A stretch of 64,000 bases of DNA from NCBI GenBank assembly GCA_001798075.1, contig MGRG01000014.1, positions 62,001 through 126,000 of the forward strand, written 5' to 3'. The notes under the pieces are model-generated. The model did no database searches. It saw nothing but the letters and a program-made list of their open reading frames with translations, and was not told the origin of the DNA. Position 1 is the stretch's first letter, and each line of letters opens with the position of its first letter. Source of the stretch: Deltaproteobacteria bacterium RIFCSPHIGHO2_01_FULL_43_49. GTDB lineage: Bacteria; UBA10199; SPLOWO2-01-44-7. The position numbers were made by a program, and so were the translations under genes. Positions 30,466-39,900 of this stretch are shown piece by piece.

Positions 30466-31734
30466 ATGGTCGATATTTTTAAGAAGTGTTTCGACTTTCC
30501 AGATGCCAAGTTCGTCAAGGCCTCCGGTCTTTATCCTTTTTTTAAGGCCATGGAAGCCTCCTTTGGCACCACAGTCTATTATGAGGGTAAGCCCGTAGTC
30601 ATGATCGGCTCCAACAATTACTTGGGGCTGACATCCCACCCAAAGGTCATACAAAGGGCGAAAGAGGCTATTGACCAACTAGGGACAGGCTGTACCGGTT
30701 CTCGCTGCCTAAATGGAAATACGGTTCTCCATGATCGCTTGGAAGAAAAATTAGCGGCACTCGTTGGCAAAGAAGAGGCCCTGGTTTTTGCCACCGGCTT
30801 TCTCACCAATCTTGGAACGATTGGTTGTTTAGCCGACCCCGAAAGTGATGTAATTTTATCGGATGCCGAAAATCATGCCTCCATTATTGAAGGTTGCCGT
30901 TTGAGCAAGGCGCAAGTGGTGACCTATCGTCATAACGATATGTTGGATCTCCAAAACAAATTAAAAGAGATTCCTTCAGAAAAAGGATGTTTGATCGTTA
31001 CCGACGGAGTTTTTTCTATGACAGGTGATATTCTCAATTTGCCCGAACTTGTCGCAGTCAAAAAGACATTTCCCGAAGCGCGACTCTTTTTGGATGATGC
31101 CCATGGGTTAGGTGTTTTGGGTGCAAAGGGAGAGGGGACAGCAGGGCACTTTGGTTTAACTAAAGAGGTTGATTTGATAATGGGAACTTTTTCAAAATCG
31201 TTTGCTTCCATTGGTGGGTTCGTGGCGGGCGAATCCGATGTGATCGATTACATTCGGCATAAGGCGCGCGCCTTTATGTTTTCGGCTGCAATGCCACCGG
31301 CCTCTGTTGCTACCGTTTTGGGGTGTTTGGAAGTGTTGGAGGAAGAGCCATGGCGTCTGGAAAACTTAAGGAAAAATATTCGCATTATTAAAAATGGTTT
31401 TGAGAAAATGGGTTTGGCTTATCTTCCCTCCGACACGCCAATCATTTCGGTTTTTGTTGGTGATGAAGGAAAAGCTTTCACACTTGTAAAAGACCTTTTT
31501 GAACATGGTATTTTTGTAACCCCGGTTTGTTATCCTGCTGTTCCGTTTGGCCAGGCGCTGTTGCGCACTTCATACATGGCCACCCATACGGAAAAAGAAT
31601 TGGATAAGGCCTTAGAAGTTTTTGCCAAACTGGCCCCACAGTATGGCATTTTGAGAAACCAAGTCGAGATTCCAAAAGAGTTGACTCACCGCACGCAAAC
31701 CTATAGTTTCGATGCGCTCCTACAGGGAGCATAA
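30466..31734 (+). CDS. spt: PLP-dependent alpha-oxoamine synthase, serine palmitoyltransferase-like
   Basis: NNYLGLTSHPKVIQRAKEAIDQLGTGCTGSRCLNGN, LFLDDAHGLGVLG, IMGTFSKSFASIGGF (PLP Lys); gene neighbourhood. Confidence 0.8.
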   Translation: MVDIFKKCFDFPDAKFVKASGLYPFFKAMEASFGTTVYYEGKPVVMIGSNNYLGLTSHPKVIQRAKEAIDQLGTGCTGSRCLNGNTVLHDRLEEKLAALVGKEEALVFATGFLTNLGTIGCLADPESDVILSDAENHASIIEGCRLSKAQVVTYRHNDMLDLQNKLKEIPSEKGCLIVTDGVFSMTGDILNLPELVAVKKTFPEARLFLDDAHGLGVLGAKGEGTAGHFGLTKEVDLIMGTFSKSFASIGGFVAGESDVIDYIRHKARAFMFSAAMPPASVATVLGCLEVLEEEPWRLENLRKNIRIIKNGFEKMGLAYLPSDTPIISVFVGDEGKAFTLVKDLFEHGIFVTPVCYPAVPFGQALLRTSYMATHTEKELDKALEVFAKLAPQYGILRNQVEIPKELTHRTQTYSFDALLQGA

Positions 31735-31738
31735 TCTC

Positions 31739-32863
31739 ATGCCATTAGACATTGTTCGAGTAGAAGATTCTAAAAATTTGAGTGAGTTCATTCGCTTTCC
31801 ACATGCCCTTTATACAAAGGATCCCCATTGGGTCCCTCCCTTGGAATTTGAACGGCGTAAATTTTTCAATCCCAAAACCAATCCCTTTTATAAAATGGGC
31901 CAGGCACAACTTTTTTTGGCCAAAAATAATGGGAAAACGGTTGGCCGCATTTCAACTCAAGTTCACAAAAGGCATCTGGAGGTTCATCAAGATGAAGCCG
32001 GTTTCTTCGGTTTTTTTGAGTCGATTGAAGAGTGTGAAGTGGCTCAAAAATTGTTAGAAGCCGCCCAAGAGTGGTTGCACCAAAAAGGAATGAAAAAGAT
32101 ACGGGGTCCTTTTAACTTCACCATCAACGACGAAATGGGGATTTTGGTCGATGGTTTTGATACACCCCCTGTTATTTTAATGACACACAACCCTCCTTAT
32201 TATGCTTCTCTGTTGGAACATGCAGGGTTTAAAAAAGCAAAGGATGTCTATGCCTATCATTACGATATCGGAAAGTTACCGGAGCAAGCCGTCCAATTAG
32301 CAGAGGCCGCTAGAAGCCATCCAGGTCTGACGATACGTTCCATCAATATGAATGAATTTGAAAAAGAAATTAGAATCATGATGCAAATTTTTAATGAGGC
32401 CTGGGCTCAAAATTGGGGTTTTATACCTTTAAGTGAAGAAGAAATTACTCACGTAGCAAAAGATTTAAAACCGATTGTCGATTCTGAAATGATTTTCTTC
32501 GCTTTTGTGGATGGAGAACCTGCGGCTTTTAGCATTTGTCTTCCCAATATCAATGAAGCGATTCACGATTTGAAAGGCAAGTTGTTCCCTTTCGGTTGGG
32601 CAAAGTTGTTGTGGAGATTAAAGAGAGGACTAAAATCAATCAGACTTTGTCTTATGGGAATTCGCAAACCGTATAGAGGAGGGGTGTTGGGTGCTTTAAG
32701 CGTTTTATTGAACGTTGAGATGCATCGCCGCGGCGCACCGCGAGGTTATAAAACGGCAGAGCTTGGCTGGACTCTCGAAGACAATGATCGAATCAACAGA
32801 GGAATCGAGTTTATGGGTGGCAAGCGATACAAAACATATCGGATATATGAGAAAGAGTTATGA
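31739..32863 (+). CDS. GNAT-fold acyltransferase, candidate bacterial ceramide synthase (bCerS-like)
   Basis: HALYTKDPHWVPPLEFERRKFFNPKTNPFY, GRISTQVHKRHLEVH, GFFGFFESIEE, FTINDEMGILVDGFDTPPVILMTHNPPYY; placed between SPT-like and epimerase genes. Confidence 0.65.
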   Translation: MPLDIVRVEDSKNLSEFIRFPHALYTKDPHWVPPLEFERRKFFNPKTNPFYKMGQAQLFLAKNNGKTVGRISTQVHKRHLEVHQDEAGFFGFFESIEECEVAQKLLEAAQEWLHQKGMKKIRGPFNFTINDEMGILVDGFDTPPVILMTHNPPYYASLLEHAGFKKAKDVYAYHYDIGKLPEQAVQLAEAARSHPGLTIRSINMNEFEKEIRIMMQIFNEAWAQNWGFIPLSEEEITHVAKDLKPIVDSEMIFFAFVDGEPAAFSICLPNINEAIHDLKGKLFPFGWAKLLWRLKRGLKSIRLCLMGIRKPYRGGVLGALSVLLNVEMHRRGAPRGYKTAELGWTLEDNDRINRGIEFMGGKRYKTYRIYEKEL

Positions 32864-32873
32864 AAGAAGGAGC

Positions 32874-32916
32874 GAAAAAATAGCGGGTCCTGTCCCAGGC
32901 CACCCACAATTTTTTA
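32874..32916. repeat. Element X, intermediate copy (X2)
   Basis: gaaaaaatagcGGGTCCTGTCCCaGGCCACCCacaatttttt. Confidence 0.75.
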
Positions 32917-32926
32917 GTCATATTTT

Positions 32927-33907
32927 ATGAAAGCGTTTGTAACAGGTGGTACTGGATTTTTAGGATCGCATCTTGTCGACCTTCTTTTACAGCAGGGGCA
33001 TGAGGTTGTTTGCCTGGTGCGGCCCACCAGCAATTTGCGATGGCTAAAAGATAAGAGGGTCAAGTTGGTTCAAGGTGACCTGTTGCCCGACAATGCCGGA
33101 CTCAAAGAAGGGCTCAAAAATGCCGACTGGTGTTTTCATGCAGCCGGTTTGATTAGTTCTACCAATCCCCAAGAATATTTTACAGTGAATGCAGGGGCCA
33201 CAAGGCATTGCTTGGATGCCTGTTTGAAAGGTGCCCCCAATCTCAAACGATTTGTTTTGATTTCTTCATTGGCAGCGTGTGGTCCTGCTTTAAATGGAAA
33301 ACCACTTGATGAAGAAACAACACCTCATCCGATCAGTATTTATGGTCAGAGTAAATTGGAGGGGGAAAAGATTGCATTGAGTTACAAAAACCGAGTGCCG
33401 GTGACTGTCCTGCGGCCTCCTGCTATTTACGGCCCTCGAGACAAAATGATTTTCCCTGTTTTGAAGATGGCAAAACGAGGAATGTTTTGCGTGCCGGCAG
33501 GCAAGCCTCGTTATGTCAGCATGGTGTATGTGGAAGATGTTGTGCGTGCCTGTTTGTGGGGGGCACAAAGTGAAAGGGCCGTCGGAGAGGTTTTTTTTAT
33601 TGCCGATGGCGATTTATATAGCTGGCAAGATATTGGGGATACTTTGGGAGCCCTTTTTTATCGCAAAGTGTTCAAGCTTCCGATACCAAAATCTCTTTTA
33701 TGGAGTGTAGCTGTTTTGGAAGAATTGCGCTGCAAGTTATTAGGAAAATCTCCGCGAGTTCATCGTGATCATGTTCGCCAATTTTTTAGCTCCTCTTGGG
33801 GTATCAATATCGGCAAACTCAAAAGTGCCGGTTTTTCACCAAAATTCAATTTGGAAGAGGGCATGAAAGCCACCGTCGCCGGCTACCGCCAACTCGGCTG
33901 GCTTTAA
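32927..33907 (+). CDS. NAD-dependent epimerase/dehydratase (extended SDR), candidate ceramide reductase (CerR-like)
   Basis: MKAFVTGGTGFLGSHLVDLLLQQGHEV Rossmann; YGQSKLEGEK YxxxK; operon context. Confidence 0.75.
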   Translation: MKAFVTGGTGFLGSHLVDLLLQQGHEVVCLVRPTSNLRWLKDKRVKLVQGDLLPDNAGLKEGLKNADWCFHAAGLISSTNPQEYFTVNAGATRHCLDACLKGAPNLKRFVLISSLAACGPALNGKPLDEETTPHPISIYGQSKLEGEKIALSYKNRVPVTVLRPPAIYGPRDKMIFPVLKMAKRGMFCVPAGKPRYVSMVYVEDVVRACLWGAQSERAVGEVFFIADGDLYSWQDIGDTLGALFYRKVFKLPIPKSLLWSVAVLEELRCKLLGKSPRVHRDHVRQFFSSSWGINIGKLKSAGFSPKFNLEEGMKATVAGYRQLGWL

Positions 33908-33920
33908 TTTATTTTTAAAT

Positions 33921-34170
33921 GAAAATCGCTTTCGGGCAGGAGCGGGGTGTTCAAAACTGACAGATGGAAATCGCTTCCGCTCGTGGGGTTCGAAAGGACG
34001 TGGGTTGTTTTGGGGAGTCTCCCCAAAACACCCACTCGACTCTCACCCCGCCAAATTATTGTAACCCCCAAAAGGTTTGGCGGGGTTCCGAGACGCCTTC
34101 CGAACCCCACTCGCTCGCGCAATTTCCATCTGTTTTTCCCATCCCCACTCCTGCCCGAAAGCGATTTTTA
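33921..34170. repeat. Giant fold-back element G, copy 2 (branched; candidate structured RNA or MITE)
   Basis: Arms aaaatcgctttcgggcaggagcggggtgttcaaaactgacagatggaaat / atttccatctgtttttcccatccccactcctgcccgaaagcgattttt; internal hairpins at 34007-34029 and 34045-34086. Confidence 0.85.
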
Positions 34171-34989
34171 TTTTTCAGCCGGTAAATTCGGATCGTTGGA
34201 CCAATCACTCCAGGAACCTTCATAGAGTTTGGCGTCGAGTCCAAGGAGTTTGAGAACAAAGATGTTATGGCAAGCAGTAACTCCGGAGCCACAATAAGAA
34301 ATAATTTCTTTGGCTTGCTTCACACCAAGGGTTTCAAACTGTTTTTTTAATTCTTCGACGTTTTTGAACTCTTTCGTTGTTGGGTCGACATTATTTGCAA
34401 AGGGTGCATTTTTGGCGCCGGGAATGTGGCCAGCTTTTTTGTCAATTGGTTCCACTTCACCGCGATAACGCTCCGGTGAGCGGGCATCGATCAAAAGGCA
34501 ATTTTCACATGGGATCATTTTTTTAACTTGTTCTTTATTCACAACCCAATCTGGATGCGGGCTCGCCTTAAAGGAACGAGCCTTGATTTTCGGAACTTCC
34601 TTGGTGACGGGGCGACCTTCAGTCGCCCATTTCGTCCACCCCCCATTCAACAAAGCGACCTTTTCGTGACCAAAGTAGCGTAGTAACCACCAGAGTCTTG
34701 CAGCATAGGCACCACCCACATCGTCATAGGCAACCACGGTGATTGTTTGGTCGATACCCGCATTCGACATCGTGATAGAAAAATCGGTTGTTCTTGGAAT
34801 CGGGTGTCTGCCAGGCCCTTCTCTTGCAGCGAGATCTTGGTCAATATCCAGATGAATCGCTCCTGGAATATGGCTTTCCAAATAAGCCTTTTTTCCATCA
34901 CTCGGTTTGCTCAAAACATACCGGCAATCGACAATCCTCAAATTTGGATCATTAAGATGGTTAGACAGCCATTGTGTATCAGCAAGCAT
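34168..34989 (-). CDS. Sulfurtransferase (thiosulfate/3-mercaptopyruvate, tandem rhodanese)
   Basis: IVDCRYVL.., HIPGAIHLDID, active-site CGSGVTACHN. Confidence 0.93.
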   Translation of the reverse strand: MLADTQWLSNHLNDPNLRIVDCRYVLSKPSDGKKAYLESHIPGAIHLDIDQDLAAREGPGRHPIPRTTDFSITMSNAGIDQTITVVAYDDVGGAYAARLWWLLRYFGHEKVALLNGGWTKWATEGRPVTKEVPKIKARSFKASPHPDWVVNKEQVKKMIPCENCLLIDARSPERYRGEVEPIDKKAGHIPGAKNAPFANNVDPTTKEFKNVEELKKQFETLGVKQAKEIISYCGSGVTACHNIFVLKLLGLDAKLYEGSWSDWSNDPNLPAEK

Positions 34990-35032
34990 AATGAGGTTGG
35001 AATTTGGTTATTGATAATTTATAATGGTGTCA

Positions 35033-35638
35033 ATGGCTTATGTAGAAGTCTTAAATGGTCCTGAGGTTGGCAAGAAGGCCTCCATTACCCAAGAGACCTT
35101 CTTTTTGGGGCGCGATGCCAACAATCATCTAGTCCTTTCTGATCGGACCGTTTCCAGAAAACATGCCGTCATTAATAAAGTAGAAGGCAATTTTATGGTG
35201 AGTGACTTAAAAAGCCTGAAAGGTCTTTTAGTCAACGGCAGCAAAATGGATGAAGCCCTTCTAGAAGATGGCGATGAAATTGCCGTTGGCGCGGTTCGTG
35301 TCCGTTTTCATTTGAGAGAAGATCAATCGGTTTCGTTCGCAAGAAAAAAAAGTAAGACTAAACAGTTCATCGCATCTATTTCCCTGTTGGGAGTTTTGTT
35401 GGTTGGGGGAGGCTTGTATCATTATCGAGGAGGGATAAAGGGTTGGTTGTTTTCGCCAACCGTTGATGTTTCAGAAATCAGACGTCAGTATGAGCAAGGT
35501 GTAGAGTCTTTTAATACCCGACAAGATACAGATGCAGCACAAAAAGCTTGGCTTAAAGTCTTGGAGCTAGACCCCAATAAAACGACTGTTTTTGCTAAAA
35601 AAGCCGCCAAATTGCTGGAAAGTGTGGGGGAGAAGTAA
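35033..35638 (+). CDS. FHA domain protein with one TM helix and TPR-like tail
   Basis: FLGRDANNHLVLSDRTVSRKHAVINKVEGNFMVSDLKSLKGLLVNG; TM FIASISLLGVLLVGGGLYHY. Confidence 0.88.
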   Translation: MAYVEVLNGPEVGKKASITQETFFLGRDANNHLVLSDRTVSRKHAVINKVEGNFMVSDLKSLKGLLVNGSKMDEALLEDGDEIAVGAVRVRFHLREDQSVSFARKKSKTKQFIASISLLGVLLVGGGLYHYRGGIKGWLFSPTVDVSEIRRQYEQGVESFNTRQDTDAAQKAWLKVLELDPNKTTVFAKKAAKLLESVGEK

Positions 35639-35670
35639 CTTTGGGGTGGTGCACAACCGATAATATAGGA

Positions 35671-35702
35671 GGGGACGTTCCCCTTCCGAGGGGAACGTCC
35701 CC
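35671..35702. repeat. GGGGACGTTCCCC hairpin element, short-loop copy 3
   Basis: ggggacgttcccc-ttccga-ggggaacgtcccc. Confidence 0.9.
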
Positions 35703-35710
35703 GTCGAACT

Positions 35711-36781
35711 ATGGCTGAAGAATCGACATCGCAAGAAAAAACAGAAGATGCGACACCCAAACGCTTAAGAGAGGCGCGCAAGAAAGGCCAAGTTGCCAAG
35801 TCGCGCGATCTCAATACCGTTGTCATTTTAGTTGCTGCTTTTGCTCTGCTAGCCTACATGGTCAGTTTTTTCTATCAAGAATTTCGCGAACTTTTTTTGC
35901 AAAGCATTACATTCACCTCCTATACAACCATCGAACAGGGAAGCATTTCTCAATTCTTAAGAACGACATTTTGGACTTATGTTAAAATCACTTTTCCTTA
36001 TATGCTTGTTTTATCCATGATTGCTTTGGCGGTTGGTTTTTTTCAAGTAGGCCCCATTTTTTCCCCCGAACCGGTGAAACCTCAGACAAAACGCCTCAAC
36101 ATTGTTGAAAATGTTAAAAATATGTTCAAGGTCACCACGCTTGTTGAGCTCGCCAAAAACATTTTAAAAATCTCTCTAATTTTTTATTTCGCCTATGTTG
36201 TTATTCAATCCCATCTGTCACAAATTCTGCTCACGGTGACTTCCGATTTGCCTCAATCGACTCGTGTTGCCGGCGAGGTTCTGACCTCTTTTTTGATGAA
36301 GGTCTTTGTGGTTTTCACCCTCATTGCCATTTTGGACATCATGGTTCAGCGTTGGCAGTACAAAAAACAACTGCGAATGACAAAAGAAGAGGTCAAAAGA
36401 GAATACAAACAAGATGAGGGAGACCCCATCATTAAAAGTGTTCGCAAACAGTTGCACCAAGAGCTGGCGATGTCGGATACGAAAAAACAGGTTGCTGCCT
36501 CCGATGTGGTGGTGACCAACCCCACAGAACTAGCCATTGCGATCAAATATGATGAAAAAGAGATGATGGCCCCTCAGATTATGGCCAAAGGCCAGCGCTG
36601 GTTTGCTGAAAAAATCAGGGAGTTTGCCGATGAAGGAAAAGTTCCAATCGTTCGCAATGTCCCCTTGGCCTGGTCTTTGATTGAACTCGAAATCGGACAA
36701 GAAATTCCCGAGGAACTCTATCAAGCCTTGGCGGAAATTTTGGTGATTGTATACCGGATGAGGGAGCAGAGATCTCCTTGA
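35711..36781 (+). CDS. FlhB/YscU (SctU) family type III export switch protein
   Basis: EKTEDATPKRLREARKKGQVAKSRDL; four hydrophobic helices; VVVTNPTELAIAIKY cleavage region. Confidence 0.93.
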   Translation: MAEESTSQEKTEDATPKRLREARKKGQVAKSRDLNTVVILVAAFALLAYMVSFFYQEFRELFLQSITFTSYTTIEQGSISQFLRTTFWTYVKITFPYMLVLSMIALAVGFFQVGPIFSPEPVKPQTKRLNIVENVKNMFKVTTLVELAKNILKISLIFYFAYVVIQSHLSQILLTVTSDLPQSTRVAGEVLTSFLMKVFVVFTLIAILDIMVQRWQYKKQLRMTKEEVKREYKQDEGDPIIKSVRKQLHQELAMSDTKKQVAASDVVVTNPTELAIAIKYDEKEMMAPQIMAKGQRWFAEKIREFADEGKVPIVRNVPLAWSLIELEIGQEIPEELYQALAEILVIVYRMREQRSP

Positions 36782-36889
36782 GTGGGTGTCATTTTTTTGA
36801 CAACTGGGTGAACAATCACACATTCCTTCCATTTTAACGTTTTCCCCCTTTTTGGTAACCCCCGGTACCTTGTCATGATTTTTTGGTGA

Positions 36890-36907
36890 ATATGATGCAA
36901 ATCATAT
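36890..36907. promoter_or_regulatory. Operator-like palindrome upstream of RCC1 lipoprotein
   Basis: ATATGAT-gcaa-ATCATAT. Confidence 0.3.
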
Positions 36908-36978
36908 CACAGTATCTGGCACGGCGTATGCACCTCTATGCACGGGGGTGTATTTTTAAAGGGGTGGGTGTGAGAGAT

Positions 36979-39900
36979 ATGCGTGCAAAAATCACATATT
37001 TGTTGCCAGTGCTCCTCCTTGCAGGCTTCTTAAGCGGGGTGTTGCAAGGGGGTTGCGGGAGCTTTGAAAGTGTTTCTACTGCAGGAAGAGCCGAAGGAGG
37101 TGGATCGAGTGGTTCTGGGGTTGCTATCAGTGGGACTGTAGAAGCCCCTGTGACTACAAGTACCAGCATCAGTATTGGGGCATCGGCTTCAAAAAGTGTT
37201 GGAAAAGGGTCTGCTGACAGTGGTGAAAAAATCATTGTCTATAAAGCCGTCACGGATCTTCCTGTCTCTGGAGGAACGGTCACTGCCAAAACAACTGGTG
37301 GGACGACATTGGATACAGGAGAGATCTCCTCTTCGGGTGCCATCACAGGGATTACCATTGACCCTGCGGCCCTGGATTCCACCAACCAGGTTCTACTGGA
37401 ATGCGATGTTAATGGGAAGAAGTTTGCAAGCTTGGTCGATTTAACAGGTCAATCAGCGGGAACAACTGTAAGTGCGGGGACGGTGAATACGGATACAACC
37501 CTGGCAACCCAACAGGTTTATTATCAGGGGGATCCTTCGTGTACACCGGATAATCCTTCTGCTTGCGCGGCCAAATTTCTTTCTGGGGAAGTGAGGCCTT
37601 TGGCATTGTTTAAGACTTTCAAGAATGCTTTTGACGTGACTTCTACGGCTGGCTCCAGTGATGCTGCCGGTGCCTTTGAAGCCATGAGCAAAGCATTCAA
37701 AGCGGCGATGGCTAGTGGGCAAAAACCATCATTTAGTGACATCAATGCTGCTTTGGCGGGTGGAGATATTTTGAACACTTGGAAGGCCTTTGACTCTTCT
37801 TTAGCAAGTATCGATATGTCTACGGCCATCGGACACGTTCAAAATTATATTCCGGCCGTTGCCAAGACCTTTCAAGATCTCACAACGTTCACGCAATATT
37901 TTAATGCAGGGCCTACCGGATGGACTGCTGCTGCCCAGTACTTTGGAAGACAAACGGGATCAGAACTTCTCAATGGGTTTAATAAACCGGAGATCTTTCA
38001 GGGGTATCTGCAGCAAAATGCCACCGCCTTTAACGCCGGAAACACAGCGGCCTTTGATGGCATGAAGAATGTGGGTCCCGTGATGGGGCAATTGGCAGGG
38101 AAATGTGCTGCGAGCGACTTTACTTCTGCAAAATACGAGGCCTTGAAGGCATTGATTGACAGCAAGGGTTCCAGCTTTAGCTCTTTGACCTCGACTCAGG
38201 TTGCCGACATGGGAGAAGCCTTCTGTAATCAGATGAAGGCCGCCAACTCGACAACGGAAATTGACGCCCTCAAGAATAATCCGGCTACCTTTGCTGGCAA
38301 GATATTCGATAACCCTGATGCTTATACAGGCTCTGCGGGTCAGACAGCCTTTGACAACCAGTTTATCAGTTTCGTTCAGAATCCCACGGCCTTCTCAAGT
38401 GGGAGTGGATGTTCAGCCAACGCGGATTGCCCATCGGGGCAGGTTTGTACCCCTGGGAGATATTGTATTGCGGAGTGCAGCTCTAGTTGCGGATTTTATG
38501 CCCCATGCACATCAAACAATCAATGTGGGACGGGATATTGTTCCGATGGATTTTGTCAGTTTAATTCCAGTTTCTTTACGAATCCTCTTGCAGGTGTTTG
38601 CAAGGTAACGAGTGAGAGTTGTTCTGCCAACACGGAATGTTGTTCGGGAAGTTGCAGCAGTGGGCGTTGCGTGTGGCAGGGAAATAGTGGAAGCGGCGCA
38701 ACAGGTATTTCTTTGTCGGCCGGCGATGCACAAATTGTCTTGAATTGGACAAAACTCAGTGGGGCGACCGGGTACAAGATTTATCGAAGCACCACGTCGC
38801 CGGTCACCACAAGTTCTACTTTGGTCGACACGGTTGGGGATGTGGCAACTTATACAGACAGTGGATTGACCAATAGCACCACCTATTATTACAGAATTGT
38901 TGGAATTCTTTCTGGAGGGGACTCCGGATTATCCAGTGAGGTCAGTGGAACGCCATCTTTATCCTTGGTTGCTCCGACGGGTGTGGCGGCTCAAGCAGGG
39001 AATGCTCAGATGACTCTCACTTGGTCCAAAGCGGCTCAGGCGACAGGGTATAAAATTTATCGAAGTACCACGTCACCGGTTACTACAAGTTCTACTTTGG
39101 TCGAAACAGTTGGGGATGTGGCAACTTATACCAACACCGGTCTCACCAATGGAACCACATATTATTATGCAATCGCCTCCACAGCCTCCGGCACAGACAG
39201 TGGTCTCTCCAGCGAGGTGAGTGGGGCACCGACGGCAGGAATTAAATTGGGGCAGGGAAATACGTCGACTCGACACTCCATTATTGCTAAAGGGGATGAA
39301 ACTGTCTGGGCATGGGGAGCAAATGACGGTGGACAGATTGGCGATAATTCAACCACACAAAGAAATAGTCCTGTCCAGGTTCATGGTGCGGGCAATGTCG
39401 GTTTTCTCACAGATGTTACGGCTGTTGCCATAGGGAACTACCAAACTCTTGCCCTCAAAAGCGATGGCACGCTCTGGGCTTGGGGTTGGAATGCCTATGG
39501 CGAAGTTGGGGATAATTCCACAACACAAAGAAATACTCCTGTCCAAGTCCATGGTCCAAGTGATGTCGGTTTCCTCACGGGCATTACGGCGATTGCTGCG
39601 GGGACCAGCCATAGTCTCGCCCTCAAGAGTGATGGAACCGTCTGGGCGTGGGGGGATAACGCCTCTGGCCAGCTTGGCGATAATAATGCCCCGACAGACA
39701 AATTGACGCCCAACCAAGTCCACGGTCCAGATGATGTGGGATTTCTCACGGGCATTACGGCGATCGCTGCGGGGACCAGCCATAGTCTCGCTCTCAAGAG
39801 TGATGGAACCGTCTGGGCGTGGGGAAACAATGGACAGTTAAATAATGTTGGTCAACTTGGAGACAATTCAACAACGCAAAGAAATACGCCCGTCCAAGTC

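Noticed and set aside
35711-36781. Possible type III secretion gene cluster
   Set aside because: Only one family member (SctU/FlhB-like) is present; flanking genes are not export apparatus genes.
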